From Micromonospora chaiyaphumensis (GTDB lineage Bacteria; Actinomycetota; Actinomycetes; Mycobacteriales; Micromonosporaceae), in contig NZ_FMCS01000003.1 of assembly GCF_900091435.1 (NCBI RefSeq), positions 558,001 to 622,000 of the forward strand: 64,000 bases of DNA. The letters are read 5' to 3'. Positions 52,425 to 63,786 of the stretch are shown here, piece after piece (position 1 is the stretch's first letter; each line of letters begins with the position of its first letter). Made by a program: the position numbers and the translations under genes. The notes under the pieces were generated by a model. It was not told where the DNA came from. It did no database searches and worked only from the letters and a program-made list of their open reading frames with translations.

Positions 52425-53339
52425 GTGGACCCCAGCCGGCTCCACCCGCAGGCGCGGGCGGCGATGCGAGTCCAGCAACGTGTCCCGCTCACCCGGGCCA
52501 ACCTGCCGGCGGCACGGCTCAGCATGGTCCAGGCGACTCCCGCCGAGGTGGGCGACGGACCGGCGATCCGGTCCGTGACGACCGTCGACGCCGGCGGCGT
52601 GCCCGCCCGCCTCTACCGCGACGGAGCTGACGACGCGCTGCCGGTGGTCCTCTACGCGCACGGCGGAGGCTGGGTGATGGGCAGCGTGGACACCCACGAC
52701 GGGTTCTGCCGGCACCTGGCGGCCGCGTCCGGCTGGGCCGTTCTCTCCGTGGACCACCGGCTCGCCCCCGAGCACCCGTACCCGGCCCCGGTGGACGACC
52801 TGGTCCGTGCGCTCACCTGGCTGCGCGGGCCGGAAGCGCCGCGGCACGGCCTCGACCCGCGCCGGACAGCCGTGGCCGGTGACTCCTCGGGAGGGCACCT
52901 GGCGGCGGTGACCGCCCGGCGTGCCCGCGACGCCGGGATCCGGCTCGCGGGACAGCTCCTCGTCTGCCCGGTCATCGACCCCGCGGCGGACTACCCGGCG
53001 CTGGACGAGTACGGCCTGGACCGGGAGGAGATGCGGTTCTTCTGGGACGCGTTCGCCCCGCCCGGCGTGGACCGGACGCAGCCGGATCTGGACCCCCTGC
53101 GGGCCGACCTCGCCGGCCTGCCGCCCGCCGTGGTGATCACCGCCGAGCTCGACCTGTTGTCCGCCGAGGGGGAACGGTACGCCGGCGCGCTGCTCGCGGC
53201 GGGCGTCCCCGTCACCGCGGTCCGGTACCAGGGGCTCATCCACAACTTCCCGCGGAAGCTGGCCCTGTTCGACGCCGCCCACGTCGCCCTGGCCCAGCTG
53301 GCCGCTGCGCTGCACCGCTGGTCAGAGGAGGAAGCATGA
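52425..53339 (+). CDS. HSL-family alpha/beta esterase
   Basis: 304 residues from GTG 52425. The hormone-sensitive-lipase-type oxyanion motif YAHGGGWVMGS, the nucleophile motif GDSSGGHLAA, the acid in VITAELDLLSAEG and the His in YQGLIHNFP give a full catalytic set. SVDHRLAPEHPYPAPVDD is a family block. It hydrolyses short-chain esters; the physiological substrate is unknown. It overlaps the next gene as ATGA. Confidence 0.93.
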   Translation: MDPSRLHPQARAAMRVQQRVPLTRANLPAARLSMVQATPAEVGDGPAIRSVTTVDAGGVPARLYRDGADDALPVVLYAHGGGWVMGSVDTHDGFCRHLAAASGWAVLSVDHRLAPEHPYPAPVDDLVRALTWLRGPEAPRHGLDPRRTAVAGDSSGGHLAAVTARRARDAGIRLAGQLLVCPVIDPAADYPALDEYGLDREEMRFFWDAFAPPGVDRTQPDLDPLRADLAGLPPAVVITAELDLLSAEGERYAGALLAAGVPVTAVRYQGLIHNFPRKLALFDAAHVALAQLAAALHRWSEEEA

Positions 53340-53959
53340 GCGCCACCGGACGGCACGGCCCCGTGAAGGCCGGCATCACCGTGTCCCTGGACGGCTACAT
53401 CACCGGCCCCGACGATCACGCGGGCCAGGGGCTCGGCATCGGCGGCGAGCGGCTGCACTACTGGGTGATGGGCGGCCCGTGGACCTACGAGACGGAACGC
53501 GAGCCCGGCGCCGGCATGACCGACGCCGACCGGGCGTACTTCGACGCGCTGCTCGACGGGACGAGCGCCGGCCTGTGCGGCCGGGGCATGTACGACAGCG
53601 CCGGCGCCTGGGGCGGCCGGAACCCGTTTGGCGGCACCATGGTCGTGCTCACCCACCGCACCGCGGACCAGCCCGACCCGAGCACCGGTTTCCTCATGGT
53701 CGACGGGTTCGAGGAGGCGCTGGCGGCCGCCCGGCGGGCGGCCGGCGACGGCGGAGTCGCCATCGGCGGGGGAGCCGACATCATCCGGCAGGCGCTCACG
53801 GCGGGGGTGGTCGACGAGCTCGGCATCACCACCGCCCCGGTCGTCCTCGGCCGGGGCAAGCGGCTCTTCGAGGGCTTCGACCGCGATGTCGACCTCACGA
53901 TCCTCTCGGTCCACCACTCGCCGTACGCGGTCCATGTGCGGTACGCCGTCGTGCGGTGA
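53336..53959 (+). CDS. Dihydrofolate reductase/RibD C-terminal-like protein
   Basis: 207 residues. ITVSLDGYITGPDDHAGQ is the DHFR/RibD_C N-terminal strand and loop. GLCGRGMYDSAGAWGG and TMVVLTHR occupy the cofactor and substrate regions, and VAIGGGADIIRQALTAGVVDEL with VVLGRGKRLFEGF is the NADPH-binding end. The canonical catalytic acid of folate reductases is not obvious, so it is a stand-alone reductase of unknown substrate. It is translationally coupled to the esterase. Confidence 0.9.
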   Translation: MSATGRHGPVKAGITVSLDGYITGPDDHAGQGLGIGGERLHYWVMGGPWTYETEREPGAGMTDADRAYFDALLDGTSAGLCGRGMYDSAGAWGGRNPFGGTMVVLTHRTADQPDPSTGFLMVDGFEEALAAARRAAGDGGVAIGGGADIIRQALTAGVVDELGITTAPVVLGRGKRLFEGFDRDVDLTILSVHHSPYAVHVRYAVVR

Positions 53960-54126
53960 GCCCGACCTGACCGTTCGCCGTTCGTCAGGCACCGCTCGTC
54001 GCAGTGGACCGACCGTTCCCGGCCACTGTGCCGTCGCTCAACTCGCGGGCATGACCAGCGAGAACTACAGTCGGCTGGAGCACCACCGGATAGATCGCCA
54101 CACATATCACGGTGAGGAGCGAGTCG

Positions 54127-55710
<1,584 letters not shown>

Positions 55711-55740
55711 CCGACGACCGACGCGACGGTGGAGGTGGCG

Positions 55741-57213
55741 ATGAGCACGACCACGACGGACCTCGACGCTCTCGCCGCCACCCTGCGAGCCGCCATCGGC
55801 GCCGACCGCGTGATCAGCGACCGGCAGCAACTGCGCACCTACGAGTGCGACGGGCTGGCCCAGTACAAGGTGATCCCCGCGCTGGTGGCGCTCCCGGCGG
55901 ACGCGGAACAGTGCGCCGCCGTCGTGCGGGCCTGCGTCGCCGCGGGTACGCCGTTCGTGGCCCGCGGCTCCGGCACCGGGCTCTCCGGCGGCGCCCTGCC
56001 CCACGCCGACGGCGTCCTCGTGGTCACCTCGCAGATGCGGGACATCCTGGAGGTCGCACCGGACGACGAGCGGGCGGTGGTGCAGCCCGGCGTCATCAAC
56101 CTGGCCATCACCCGGGCCACCAGCCCGTACGGCTACTACTACGCGCCGGACCCGTCCAGCCAGCAGATCTGCTCCATCGGGGGCAACGTCGCGGAGAACT
56201 CGGGCGGCGCCCACTGCCTGAAGTACGGCTTCACCACCAACCACGTCCTCGGCGTCGAGCTGGTCACCCCGGACGGCGACCGGGTACGCCTCGGCGGACG
56301 CGCCCCCGACGCCCCCGGCTACGACCTGCTCGGCGCGTTCGTCGGCTCCGAGGGCACCCTCGGCATCGCCACCGAGGTGACCGTCCGGCTGACCCGGCTG
56401 CCCGAGTCGGTGCGCACCCTGCTCGCCGCGTTCGAGACGACCGACCAGGCCGGAGCGGCGACCTCGGCGATCATCGCGGCCGGGGTGGTGCCGGCGGCGG
56501 TCGAGATGATGGACGCCCTGGCCATCGAGGCGGCCGAGGCGGCGGTGCACTGTGGCTACCCGCCCGGCGCCGGCGCGGTGCTGATCGTCGAGCTGGACGG
56601 GCCTGAACCGGAGGTCGCCGCCCAGTTCGCGCAGGTCGAGAGCCTGTGCCGGGAGAACCGGGCGTTCGAGATCCGGATCGCCGCCGACGACGCCGAGCGG
56701 GCGCTGTTCTGGAAGGGGCGCAAGTCCGCGTTCGCCGCCGTCGGGCGGATCAGCCCGGACTACATCGTCCAGGACGGGGTGATCCCGCGGACCGCCCTGC
56801 CGGAGGTGCTGCGCCGCATCGGCGAGCTCTCCGCCGAGCGCGGCATCCGGGTGGCCAACGTCTTCCACGCCGGCGACGGCAACCTGCACCCGCTGGTCCT
56901 CTTCGACGCGGCCGTCGACGGCGAGACCGTCCGCGCCGAGGAGGTCTCCGGCGCCATCCTCGACCTCTGCATCACCCACGGCGGCTCGATCACCGGGGAG
57001 CACGGCGTGGGCATGGACAAGGCGAAGTACATGCCCCGCATGTTCACCGACGACGACCTGGACACCATGCAGCTGCTGCGCTGCGCGTTCGACCCCGACG
57101 GGCTGGCCAACCCCGGCAAGGTCTTCCCGACCCCCCGCCTCTGCGGCGAGGTGCCGGGCCGACGCAAGGGGGTCCACCCGGCGCAGGAGGCCGGCCTGGC
57201 GGAGGTCTTCTGA
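55741..57213 (+). CDS. glcD: Glycolate oxidase subunit GlcD (FAD-linked)
   Basis: 490 residues from ATG 55741, after GGTGGAGGTGG. The PCMH-type FAD domain has VARGSGTGLSGGALPHADGV, SIGGNVAENSGGAHCLKYG and GAFVGSEGTLGIATEVTVRL. The FAD-oxidase C-terminal domain has NVFHAGDGNLHPLVLFD and HGGSITGEHGVGMDKAKY, the substrate-binding His pair. It oxidises glycolate (or D-lactate) to glyoxylate. Its TGATG stop overlaps glcE. Confidence 0.95.
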   Translation: MSTTTTDLDALAATLRAAIGADRVISDRQQLRTYECDGLAQYKVIPALVALPADAEQCAAVVRACVAAGTPFVARGSGTGLSGGALPHADGVLVVTSQMRDILEVAPDDERAVVQPGVINLAITRATSPYGYYYAPDPSSQQICSIGGNVAENSGGAHCLKYGFTTNHVLGVELVTPDGDRVRLGGRAPDAPGYDLLGAFVGSEGTLGIATEVTVRLTRLPESVRTLLAAFETTDQAGAATSAIIAAGVVPAAVEMMDALAIEAAEAAVHCGYPPGAGAVLIVELDGPEPEVAAQFAQVESLCRENRAFEIRIAADDAERALFWKGRKSAFAAVGRISPDYIVQDGVIPRTALPEVLRRIGELSAERGIRVANVFHAGDGNLHPLVLFDAAVDGETVRAEEVSGAILDLCITHGGSITGEHGVGMDKAKYMPRMFTDDDLDTMQLLRCAFDPDGLANPGKVFPTPRLCGEVPGRRKGVHPAQEAGLAEVF

Positions 57214-58460
57214 TGCCCGCCGACCCGACCCTCGACCAGCTCCGCGCCGCCGCCGACGTCGTCCGCACCGCCGGCCAGCACGACACCATGGCCGGGGCGC
57301 CGGCCCGCTACGTCGCCGCGCCCCGCGACACCGGCCAGGCCGCCCACCTGCTGCGCGCGGCAGCCGCGCTCGACCTGGCCGTCACGTTCCGCGGCGGCGG
57401 CACCAAACAGGACTGGGGGAGTCCACCCCGCCGACTCGACCTGATCCTCGACACCACCGCCCTGACCGGGGTCGTCGAGCACGCCGCCGGCGACCTGATC
57501 ACCGTGGTCCGCGCCGGCACCCGCCTCGACGAGCTGCCGGCCACCCTGGCCGGCGCCGGGCAGCAACTCGCCCTCGACGCACCGCTGCCCGGCGGCACCG
57601 TCGGCGGCGCCGTCGCCACCAACACCAGCGGCCCGCGCCGCATGCTCTACGGCACCGTCCGCGACCTGCTCATCGGCGTCACCCTGGTGCGCGCCGACGG
57701 GGTGGTGGCGCACGCCGGCGGCAAGGTGGTCAAGAACGTCGCCGGCTACGACCTCGGCAAGCTGGTCACCGGCGCGTACGGCACGCTGGGGCTCATCACC
57801 GAGTGCGCGTTCCGGCTGCACCCGCTGCCCGCCACCGCCGCATACGTCTCCCGCACCGTGGACGACCCGGCCGAGGCCGGCCGACTGGCCGGCACGGTAC
57901 GGGCGGCCCAGCTCGTACCCACCGCACTGGAGGTGGACGCCCCGGCCGGCGAGCGAGCGACGATCACCGTGCTGCTGGAGGGCACCCCGGCCGGGGTGAC
58001 CGCCCGGGCCGCCGCGGCCCGCCGGCTGCTCGGCGCCGACGCCACCGACGCCGACCAGCCGCCCGAAGGCTGGGCACGCTACCCGTGGCGGGACGGGGAC
58101 GTCGGCCTGAAGCTGACCGCCCCGCTCTCCGGCGTACCCCGGCTGCTGGGCGACGCCCGCGCGGCGGCCGACCGGCACGACCTGCCGCTGGCGCTGCGCG
58201 GTTCGGCCGGCGTCGGTGTCCTCCACGCCGGCCTGCCCGGCGCATCCGACCCGCAGCGGGTCGCCGGCCTCGTGGACGCGCTCCGCGCGACGACCGCCGC
58301 CCTCGGCGGGCACACGGTGGTGCTCACCGCACCCGCGCCCGTGCGGGACCGGATCGACCTGTGGGGACCGGTCCCCGGCCTGGAGCTGATGCGCCGGGTC
58401 AAGCGGCGCTTCGATCCGGACGCCCGGCTGGCGCCCGGCCGATTCGTGGGAGGGATCTGA
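57213..58460 (+). CDS. glcE: Glycolate oxidase subunit GlcE (FAD-binding)
   Basis: 415 residues from ATG 57213, overlapping glcD. A shorter FAD-binding PCMH domain: FRGGGTKQDWGSPPRRLD, LDAPLPGGTVGGAVATNTSGP, then AGGKVVKNVAGYDLGKLVTG and YGTLGLITECAFRLHPLP. The SAGVGVLHAG element and the RVKRRFDPDARLAPGRFVGG end are typical of GlcE. It partners GlcD and GlcF in the three-subunit glycolate dehydrogenase. Its stop overlaps glcF by one base. Confidence 0.95.
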   Translation: MPADPTLDQLRAAADVVRTAGQHDTMAGAPARYVAAPRDTGQAAHLLRAAAALDLAVTFRGGGTKQDWGSPPRRLDLILDTTALTGVVEHAAGDLITVVRAGTRLDELPATLAGAGQQLALDAPLPGGTVGGAVATNTSGPRRMLYGTVRDLLIGVTLVRADGVVAHAGGKVVKNVAGYDLGKLVTGAYGTLGLITECAFRLHPLPATAAYVSRTVDDPAEAGRLAGTVRAAQLVPTALEVDAPAGERATITVLLEGTPAGVTARAAAARRLLGADATDADQPPEGWARYPWRDGDVGLKLTAPLSGVPRLLGDARAAADRHDLPLALRGSAGVGVLHAGLPGASDPQRVAGLVDALRATTAALGGHTVVLTAPAPVRDRIDLWGPVPGLELMRRVKRRFDPDARLAPGRFVGGI

Positions 58461-59881
58461 TGAGCATCCCCCAGCAGCCCGGCCCGACCCCGGTCACCTC
58501 ACCCGGCGGGAGCCAGCCGGCCAGCGGACCCCGGGACGTGCTCGGCGCGGCCGCCCAGCCGCCCGGCGTCGGCGCCTTCGACGAGCACCACCCGCCGTCC
58601 GCCGAGCTCGTCGGGGACTGCGTCCACTGCGGCTTCTGCCTGCCCACCTGCCCGACCTACGTGCTGTGGGGCGAGGAGATGGACTCGCCGCGCGGGCGGA
58701 TCTACCTGATGAAGCAGGGCTTGGAGGGCGAGCCGCTCACCGACTCCATGGTCACCCACTTCGACCGCTGCCTCGGCTGCATGTCCTGCGTGACCGCCTG
58801 CCCCTCCGGCGTCCAGTACGACCACCTCATCGAGGCCACCCGCCAGCAGGTCGAACGCCGGCACCGCCGCGGCCCCCGGGACCGGGCGCTGCGGGCGGCG
58901 ATCTTCGCGCTCTTCCCGTACCGGAGGCGGCTGCGGCTGCTGCGCGGGCCGCTGCGGGCGTACCAGGCCACCGGCCTGCCCCGGCTGGTCCGCCGCAGCG
59001 GCCTGCTGCGCCGGCTGGCACCCACCCTGACGACGGTCGAGTCGCTGGCCCCCCGGCTGGGCCGGGCCGCCCGCCCGCCGCAGCGGGTGCCCGCCGTCGG
59101 CACCCGGCGGGCCGTGGTCGGCATGCTCACCGGCTGCGTGCAGGGCGCCTTCTTTCCCGAGGTGAACGCCGCCACCGCCCGGGTGCTCGCCGCCGAGGGC
59201 TGCGAGGTGGTGATCCTGCCCGACCGGCAGGGCTGCTGCGGGGCGCTCAGCACGCACAACGGACGGGAGGAGGAGGCGCGCCGCTTCGCCCGCCGGATGG
59301 TCGACACGTTCGCCGCCGCCGGCATCGACTACTTCGTGGTCAACGCGGCCGGCTGCGGCTCCACCCTGAAGGAGTACGGCGAGCTGCTCCGCGACGACCC
59401 CCGGTACGCGGCGCCCGCCGCCGACTTCGCCGGCAGGGTCCGCGATCTCTCCGAGGTGCTGGTCGAGCTCGGCCCGGTCGCCACCCGGCGCCCGCTACCG
59501 GTGACGGTCGCCTACCACGACGCCTGCCACCTGGCCCACGCCCAGGGCGTCCGCGCGCAGCCCCGCCGGCTGCTGCGTGACATCCCCGGTCTGGAACTGC
59601 GGGAGATCGCCGATCCGGAGATCTGCTGCGGCTCGGCGGGCATCTGGAACATCCTCCACCCCGGGCCGGCCGCCGAACTCGGCGACCGCAAGGCCCGCAC
59701 CGTACTGGCCACCGGGGCGGGGCTGCTCGTCACCGCCAACCCCGGCTGCCTCATGCAGGTCGCCGCCTCGGTGACCCGCGCCGGCGGCGACATCGCGCTG
59801 GCACACACCGCCCAGGTCCTCGACGCCTCGATCCGCGGACGAGGGGCCGAGGAGTTGCTGCACCGCCGAACCCCGTCCTGA
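58460..59881 (+). CDS. glcF: Glycolate oxidase iron-sulfur subunit GlcF
   Basis: 473 residues from ATG 58460. A Pro/Gly-rich start of about 45 residues precedes two 4Fe-4S motifs, [14 protein letters not shown] and [14 protein letters not shown]. Two CCG domains follow: [11 protein letters not shown] with [13 protein letters not shown], and [14 protein letters not shown] with [10 protein letters not shown] and NPGCLMQV. It passes electrons from the FAD subunits to quinone at the membrane. It is the third coupled gene in the operon. Confidence 0.96.
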   Translation: MSIPQQPGPTPVTSPGGSQPASGPRDVLGAAAQPPGVGAFDEHHPPSAELVGDCVHCGFCLPTCPTYVLWGEEMDSPRGRIYLMKQGLEGEPLTDSMVTHFDRCLGCMSCVTACPSGVQYDHLIEATRQQVERRHRRGPRDRALRAAIFALFPYRRRLRLLRGPLRAYQATGLPRLVRRSGLLRRLAPTLTTVESLAPRLGRAARPPQRVPAVGTRRAVVGMLTGCVQGAFFPEVNAATARVLAAEGCEVVILPDRQGCCGALSTHNGREEEARRFARRMVDTFAAAGIDYFVVNAAGCGSTLKEYGELLRDDPRYAAPAADFAGRVRDLSEVLVELGPVATRRPLPVTVAYHDACHLAHAQGVRAQPRRLLRDIPGLELREIADPEICCGSAGIWNILHPGPAAELGDRKARTVLATGAGLLVTANPGCLMQVAASVTRAGGDIALAHTAQVLDASIRGRGAEELLHRRTPS

Positions 59882-59937
59882 CGGCGGGATCCACCGTCAC
59901 CGCTGACCCCCGTCCCCCCACAGCGTCGAGGTGACCC

Positions 59938-61821
59938 ATGTTCGACCAGTTCACAGTCGTCACCGACCCCGTCGGTGACTCCGTCGCGCTCTCGGCCATC
60001 TTCGCGGTCCTACCCCTGCTCACCCTCTTCGTCCTGCTCGGCGTCATGAAGGTCAAGGCCTGGCTGGCCGGGGTGATCTCCCTCGTGGTCGCCCTGATCG
60101 TGGCCGTCGCCGTCTACGCCATGCCGGTCGGGCAGGCCGTGCTCTCGGCCACCGAGGGCGCCGCCTTCGGCTTCTTCCCGATCCTCTGGATCGTCATCAA
60201 CGCGATCTGGGTCTACAACCTCACCGTCGAGAGCGGCCATTTCGACGTGCTGCGCCGTTCCTTCGAACGGGTCAGCCCGGACATGCGCATCCAGGCGATC
60301 ATCATCGCGTTCTGCTTCGGTGCGCTGCTGGAGGCCCTCGCGGGCTTCGGCACGCCGGTGGCGATCACCGTGGTGATGCTGATGGCGCTCGGGTTCCGCC
60401 CGATCCACGCCGCCTCGGTGTCGCTGCTGGCCAACACCGCGCCGGTGGCCTTCGGCGCGCTCGCCACCCCGATCGTCACGCTGGCCAGCGTCAGCAGCGG
60501 CGCCAACCCCGACCCCCGGCTCACCGTCGACACCCTCGGCGCGATGGTCGGCCGGCAGACCCCGATCCTCGCGGTGGTCGTACCGCTGATGCTGGTGGCC
60601 CTTGTCGACGGGCGGCGCGGCATCCGCCAGACCTGGCCCGCCGCGCTGGTCGCCGGGGTCAGCTTCGGCCTGGCGCAGTTCGTCGCGGCCAACTACATCT
60701 CGGTGCCGCTGACCGACATCGTCGCCGCCCTGGTCTCGGCCGCCGCCGTGGTGCTGCTGGTCCGCGTCTGGCGCCCGGTCACCCCCGCCGACCTCGGCCG
60801 CGAACCGGAGACCGCCGCCGTGCCGGCCGCCCGCGGGGCGGTCGACGCGGAACTGGCCGGCGCCGGCACGGTCCGCGCCGCCACGGGCACCCGCTCCGAC
60901 ACGACCAGCACCGCCGCACCCGGACTGGGCGGGTCCGGCAGGGAGACCCCGCCGGGTGATCCGCGCATCGACGAGACCGCTCCCGTCGGCCGGCACCGCG
61001 GCGACGACGACCCGGAGCCGCGGCCCACCGACCAGGTACGCGCCGCCACGGCCGGCGGCCGGCGGATCGCGGACACCCCGGCCGAGGTCGCCCGGGCGTA
61101 CGCGCCCTACCTGATCATCATCGCGATCTTCTCCGTCGCCAACCTCGGTGCGGTGAAGACGGCCCTGGCGAAGGAACCCTGGACCGTGAAGTTCGCCTGG
61201 CCGGGGCTGGACATCCTGGGCGGCAACGGCAAGCCGCTGTCCTCGGTGACGTTCACCTTCAACTGGCTGCCCGCGGCGGGCACCCTGATGATCCTCGCCG
61301 GCATCCTGACGGCGCTGGTGCTGCGGGTCTCGGCGGGCCGGGCGCTGCGCGCGTACGGCCGCACCTACGTCGAGCTGCGCTACGCGATCGTCACGGTGAT
61401 GGCGGTGCTCGCCCTGGCGTACGTGATGAACCAGTCCGGCCAGACCAACACCCTCGGCGCGTTCCTCGCCGCGGCCGGCGGGGCGTTCGTCTTCCTGTCG
61501 GCGATCCTCGGCTGGATCGGCGTCGCCGTGACCGGCTCGGACACCTCCGCCAACGCGCTGTTCGGCGCGTTGCAGGTGCAGACCGCGGCCCGGGCCGGGC
61601 TGGACCCGCTGCTGCTGGCCGCGGCCAACTCGTCCGGCGGGGTGCTGGGCAAGATGATCAGCCCGCAGAACCTGGCGATCGCCGCCGCCGCGGTCGGGAT
61701 GGCCGGCCGGGAGGGGGAGATCTTCCGGAAGGTGTTCGGCTGGAGCCTCGTGCTGCTGCTGTTCATGTGCGTGCTGGTCGCGCTCCAGGGCTCCCCGGTC
61801 CTGAGCTGGATGGTGCCCTGA
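59938..61821 (+). CDS. Lactate/glycolate permease (LctP family)
   Basis: 627 residues and about 13 TM helices. LctP blocks are GAAFGFFPILWIVINAIWVYNL, FGALLEALAGFGTPVAI, ANTAPVAFGALATPIV and GSDTSANALFGALQVQTA, with NSSGGVLGKMISPQNLAIA near the end. A cytoplasmic hydrophilic insert of about 100 residues in the middle is longer than usual. E. coli relatives LldP and GlcA import lactate and glycolate by proton symport. It is last in the operon, 56 bases after glcF. Confidence 0.93.
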   Translation: MFDQFTVVTDPVGDSVALSAIFAVLPLLTLFVLLGVMKVKAWLAGVISLVVALIVAVAVYAMPVGQAVLSATEGAAFGFFPILWIVINAIWVYNLTVESGHFDVLRRSFERVSPDMRIQAIIIAFCFGALLEALAGFGTPVAITVVMLMALGFRPIHAASVSLLANTAPVAFGALATPIVTLASVSSGANPDPRLTVDTLGAMVGRQTPILAVVVPLMLVALVDGRRGIRQTWPAALVAGVSFGLAQFVAANYISVPLTDIVAALVSAAAVVLLVRVWRPVTPADLGREPETAAVPAARGAVDAELAGAGTVRAATGTRSDTTSTAAPGLGGSGRETPPGDPRIDETAPVGRHRGDDDPEPRPTDQVRAATAGGRRIADTPAEVARAYAPYLIIIAIFSVANLGAVKTALAKEPWTVKFAWPGLDILGGNGKPLSSVTFTFNWLPAAGTLMILAGILTALVLRVSAGRALRAYGRTYVELRYAIVTVMAVLALAYVMNQSGQTNTLGAFLAAAGGAFVFLSAILGWIGVAVTGSDTSANALFGALQVQTAARAGLDPLLLAAANSSGGVLGKMISPQNLAIAAAAVGMAGREGEIFRKVFGWSLVLLLFMCVLVALQGSPVLSWMVP

Positions 61822-61835
61822 CCGCAGGTCCGGCC

Positions 61836-61868
61836 GCCCGGGCGCCACGGATCACGTGGCGCCCGGGC
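61836..61868. terminator. Terminator of the glycolate operon
   Basis: A perfect 14-bp stem, GCCCGGGCGCCACG and CGTGGCGCCCGGGC, with loop GATCA, 14 bases after the permease stop. It may also serve the convergent CoaD-like gene. No T-run. Confidence 0.8.
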
Positions 61869-61909
61869 TCGTTCGGCTCCGGCTCGCCCTACGGCTGCCG
61901 CGACGGCGG

Positions 61910-62314
61910 TCACCTGCCCAGCAGGCGCACCGCTGTCGACGACACCGCGGCCAGCTCGGGCTGCGCGGGCAGGAAGACCGTGGGCACACCCAGCGACTGG
62001 TTCATCGCGGCGAGCCGGTACTCGGCCTGAAGGTCGGTGGTGTTGCGCACGCCGCGGACGATCACCCCTACTTCGTGGCGACGGCAGTAGGCGGAGGTCA
62101 ACCCGCTCCAGGCCACAACGGTGACGGAGGTCCACTCGACCGGCAGGATGGCCCGGACAGCGGCCGCTCGCTCCTCCTCGTCGGCTCCCGGTTGCTTCAT
62201 GCTGTTGACCGCGACGAGCACGACCACCTCGTCGAAGAGGGCGCGTGCCCGGTCCACCACATTCCGATGGCCGGGGGTGAAGGGATCGAAGCTGCCGGGG
62301 TAGACGGCCCGCAC
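61910..62314 (-). CDS. Short CoaD-like nucleotidyltransferase
   Basis: 134 residues from GTG 62314 (GTG 62374 is possible). The fold of phosphopantetheine adenylyltransferase is clear: AVYPGSFDPFTPGHRNVVDRA with the TxGH-type ATP motif, a VVVLVAVNSMKQ strand, VRGVRNTTDLQAEYRLAAMN with the RGxR motif and VFLPAQPELAAVSSTAVR. It then ends at LLGR, about 20 residues shorter than the roughly 160-residue housekeeping CoaD. SSTAVR replaces the usual SSSxVRE. It is probably a paralogue, possibly with altered regulation. Confidence 0.82.
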   Translation of the reverse strand: MRAVYPGSFDPFTPGHRNVVDRARALFDEVVVLVAVNSMKQPGADEEERAAAVRAILPVEWTSVTVVAWSGLTSAYCRRHEVGVIVRGVRNTTDLQAEYRLAAMNQSLGVPTVFLPAQPELAAVSSTAVRLLGR

Positions 62315-62481
62315 GCGTACGCGACCGGGGGTGCGTGCCGTCGAATGCGGCCCTGCCGATGGTCCGGGAGTCACGGCCGGAAGACCCCAACGAGATCCCT
62401 CATGGCCCGACTGTAGGTACCGGCTGTCGGATTCGCTGGCCCCCGGGTCTGGGCGATATGTCACAGCGCCGTGGTTAATCG

Positions 62482-63699
62482 ATGTCGCCCGGGAAGTCGG
62501 ACCGCTACGAAGATCGCGTGCCCTTTCTCGCACTCTTCGCCGCCGTCCTCCTGCTCGGCATCGCGGACTCGATGGTCAATTCCTACATCGTGCTCTTCGG
62601 CGCCGATGTGGCGGGACTGACGCCCCTTCAGATCGGCGTGTGGGCCTCGGTGTTCGCTGTCGGCGGGATCACGATCGGGTGGTGGCTGGGACGGTCGTTC
62701 GACCACCGGCCCGCACGAACGTACGCGATCGGCGTGATCCTGTCGGGCTCGGCGGGCTATCTGCTGCTGCCGCGGGTGTCGAGCTTCCTGGTGCTGCTCC
62801 TCATGGCGGCAACGGTGCTCGGGGTGTCGGCGGCGGCCTTTCCGCAGCTGTTCGCCCTGGCCCGGGCCGTGCTGGGGGAGGGTGTCGCCGGGCAGCGTTC
62901 CGCGCCGCTGCTGCGCTCAGCCTGGTCCCTGGCGTGGGCCGGCGGGCCGTTGCTGGGCGCGCTCGTGCTGTCCCGGGGCGGCTATGCCTGGCTGATGTGG
63001 ACGGCTGCCGGGGTGTTTCTCGCGTCGGCGCTGACCGTTCTCGCGGTGCCGCGGCCCGGGCCGGTCGTGGCTGCGAGCCCGTCGCCGGGCGGTACCCCGG
63101 TCCTGCTCACCGTGAGTGTCACCCTGTTCTTCACCGCGATGTTCGCGGGCGGTGTGGCGCTGCCGTTGTTCGTCACGCGTGCCCTGCATCAGCAGCCCGC
63201 GTCGGTCGGCGTGCTCTTCAGTGTGTGCGCCGCCGTCGAGGTGGTGGCCACGCTGGGGCTGGCCGTCGTCCCCGCCCGGTTCAGCCAGCGGGCGGTGATC
63301 CTCGGCGGCTTCGGCTTCTTCGTCTGCTACCACGCCCTGACGGTCGTGTCCTCGGACCTGCTGCTGCTCGTGCTCGGGCAGGTCTTCCGTGGCGTCGGGA
63401 TCGCGATCGTCGGGGCCGCCGGCATCCGCTACTTCCAGGACCTCCTCGCCCCGGCGACCGGTCGCGCCACCACGCTCTTCGCCAACGCGTCCACCGCCGG
63501 CCTCCTGGTCTCCGGGATCCTGACCGGCCTGGCGGTCGAGCACGTCGGCTATCGGACGACGCTGCTCCTCTGCGGGGTGACGGCTGCGCTGGGTGGGGTG
63601 GCCTTCACCCTCGGTTCCGCCAGGCCGGCCGCCGGCACGGGTGGACCAGGCTCGGTGAGCGTCGGAGGTCACGCTCACTCGCGGCGTGGGAGCGGGTAG
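62482..63699 (+). CDS. MFS transporter
   Basis: 405 residues, twelve TM helices. The motif between TM2 and TM3 reads GWWLGRSFDHRPARTY, and TM4-5 shows LGVSAAAFPQLFALARAV, as in the SetA/SotA sugar-efflux-like branch. A hydrophilic central loop lies near residue 195. The Gly/His-rich tail after residue 385 is cytoplasmic. The promoter lies in the 170 bases shared with the CoaD-like gene. The substrate is unknown. Confidence 0.85.
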   Translation: MSPGKSDRYEDRVPFLALFAAVLLLGIADSMVNSYIVLFGADVAGLTPLQIGVWASVFAVGGITIGWWLGRSFDHRPARTYAIGVILSGSAGYLLLPRVSSFLVLLLMAATVLGVSAAAFPQLFALARAVLGEGVAGQRSAPLLRSAWSLAWAGGPLLGALVLSRGGYAWLMWTAAGVFLASALTVLAVPRPGPVVAASPSPGGTPVLLTVSVTLFFTAMFAGGVALPLFVTRALHQQPASVGVLFSVCAAVEVVATLGLAVVPARFSQRAVILGGFGFFVCYHALTVVSSDLLLLVLGQVFRGVGIAIVGAAGIRYFQDLLAPATGRATTLFANASTAGLLVSGILTGLAVEHVGYRTTLLLCGVTAALGGVAFTLGSARPAAGTGGPGSVSVGGHAHSRRGSG

Positions 63700-63786
63700 C
63701 GTCGGCGGAGCACAACGATGCTCGTGGCCGCCGGCCTGGTTGGTGCTGTTCCGCGGCGGGGTGGTCACGACGGACCGGGGGAGCGC

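Noticed and set aside
60010..61848. A 612-codon minus-strand open frame opposite the permease.
   Set aside because: Arg/Gly/His-rich antisense shadow; the plus strand is a clear LctP-family permease.
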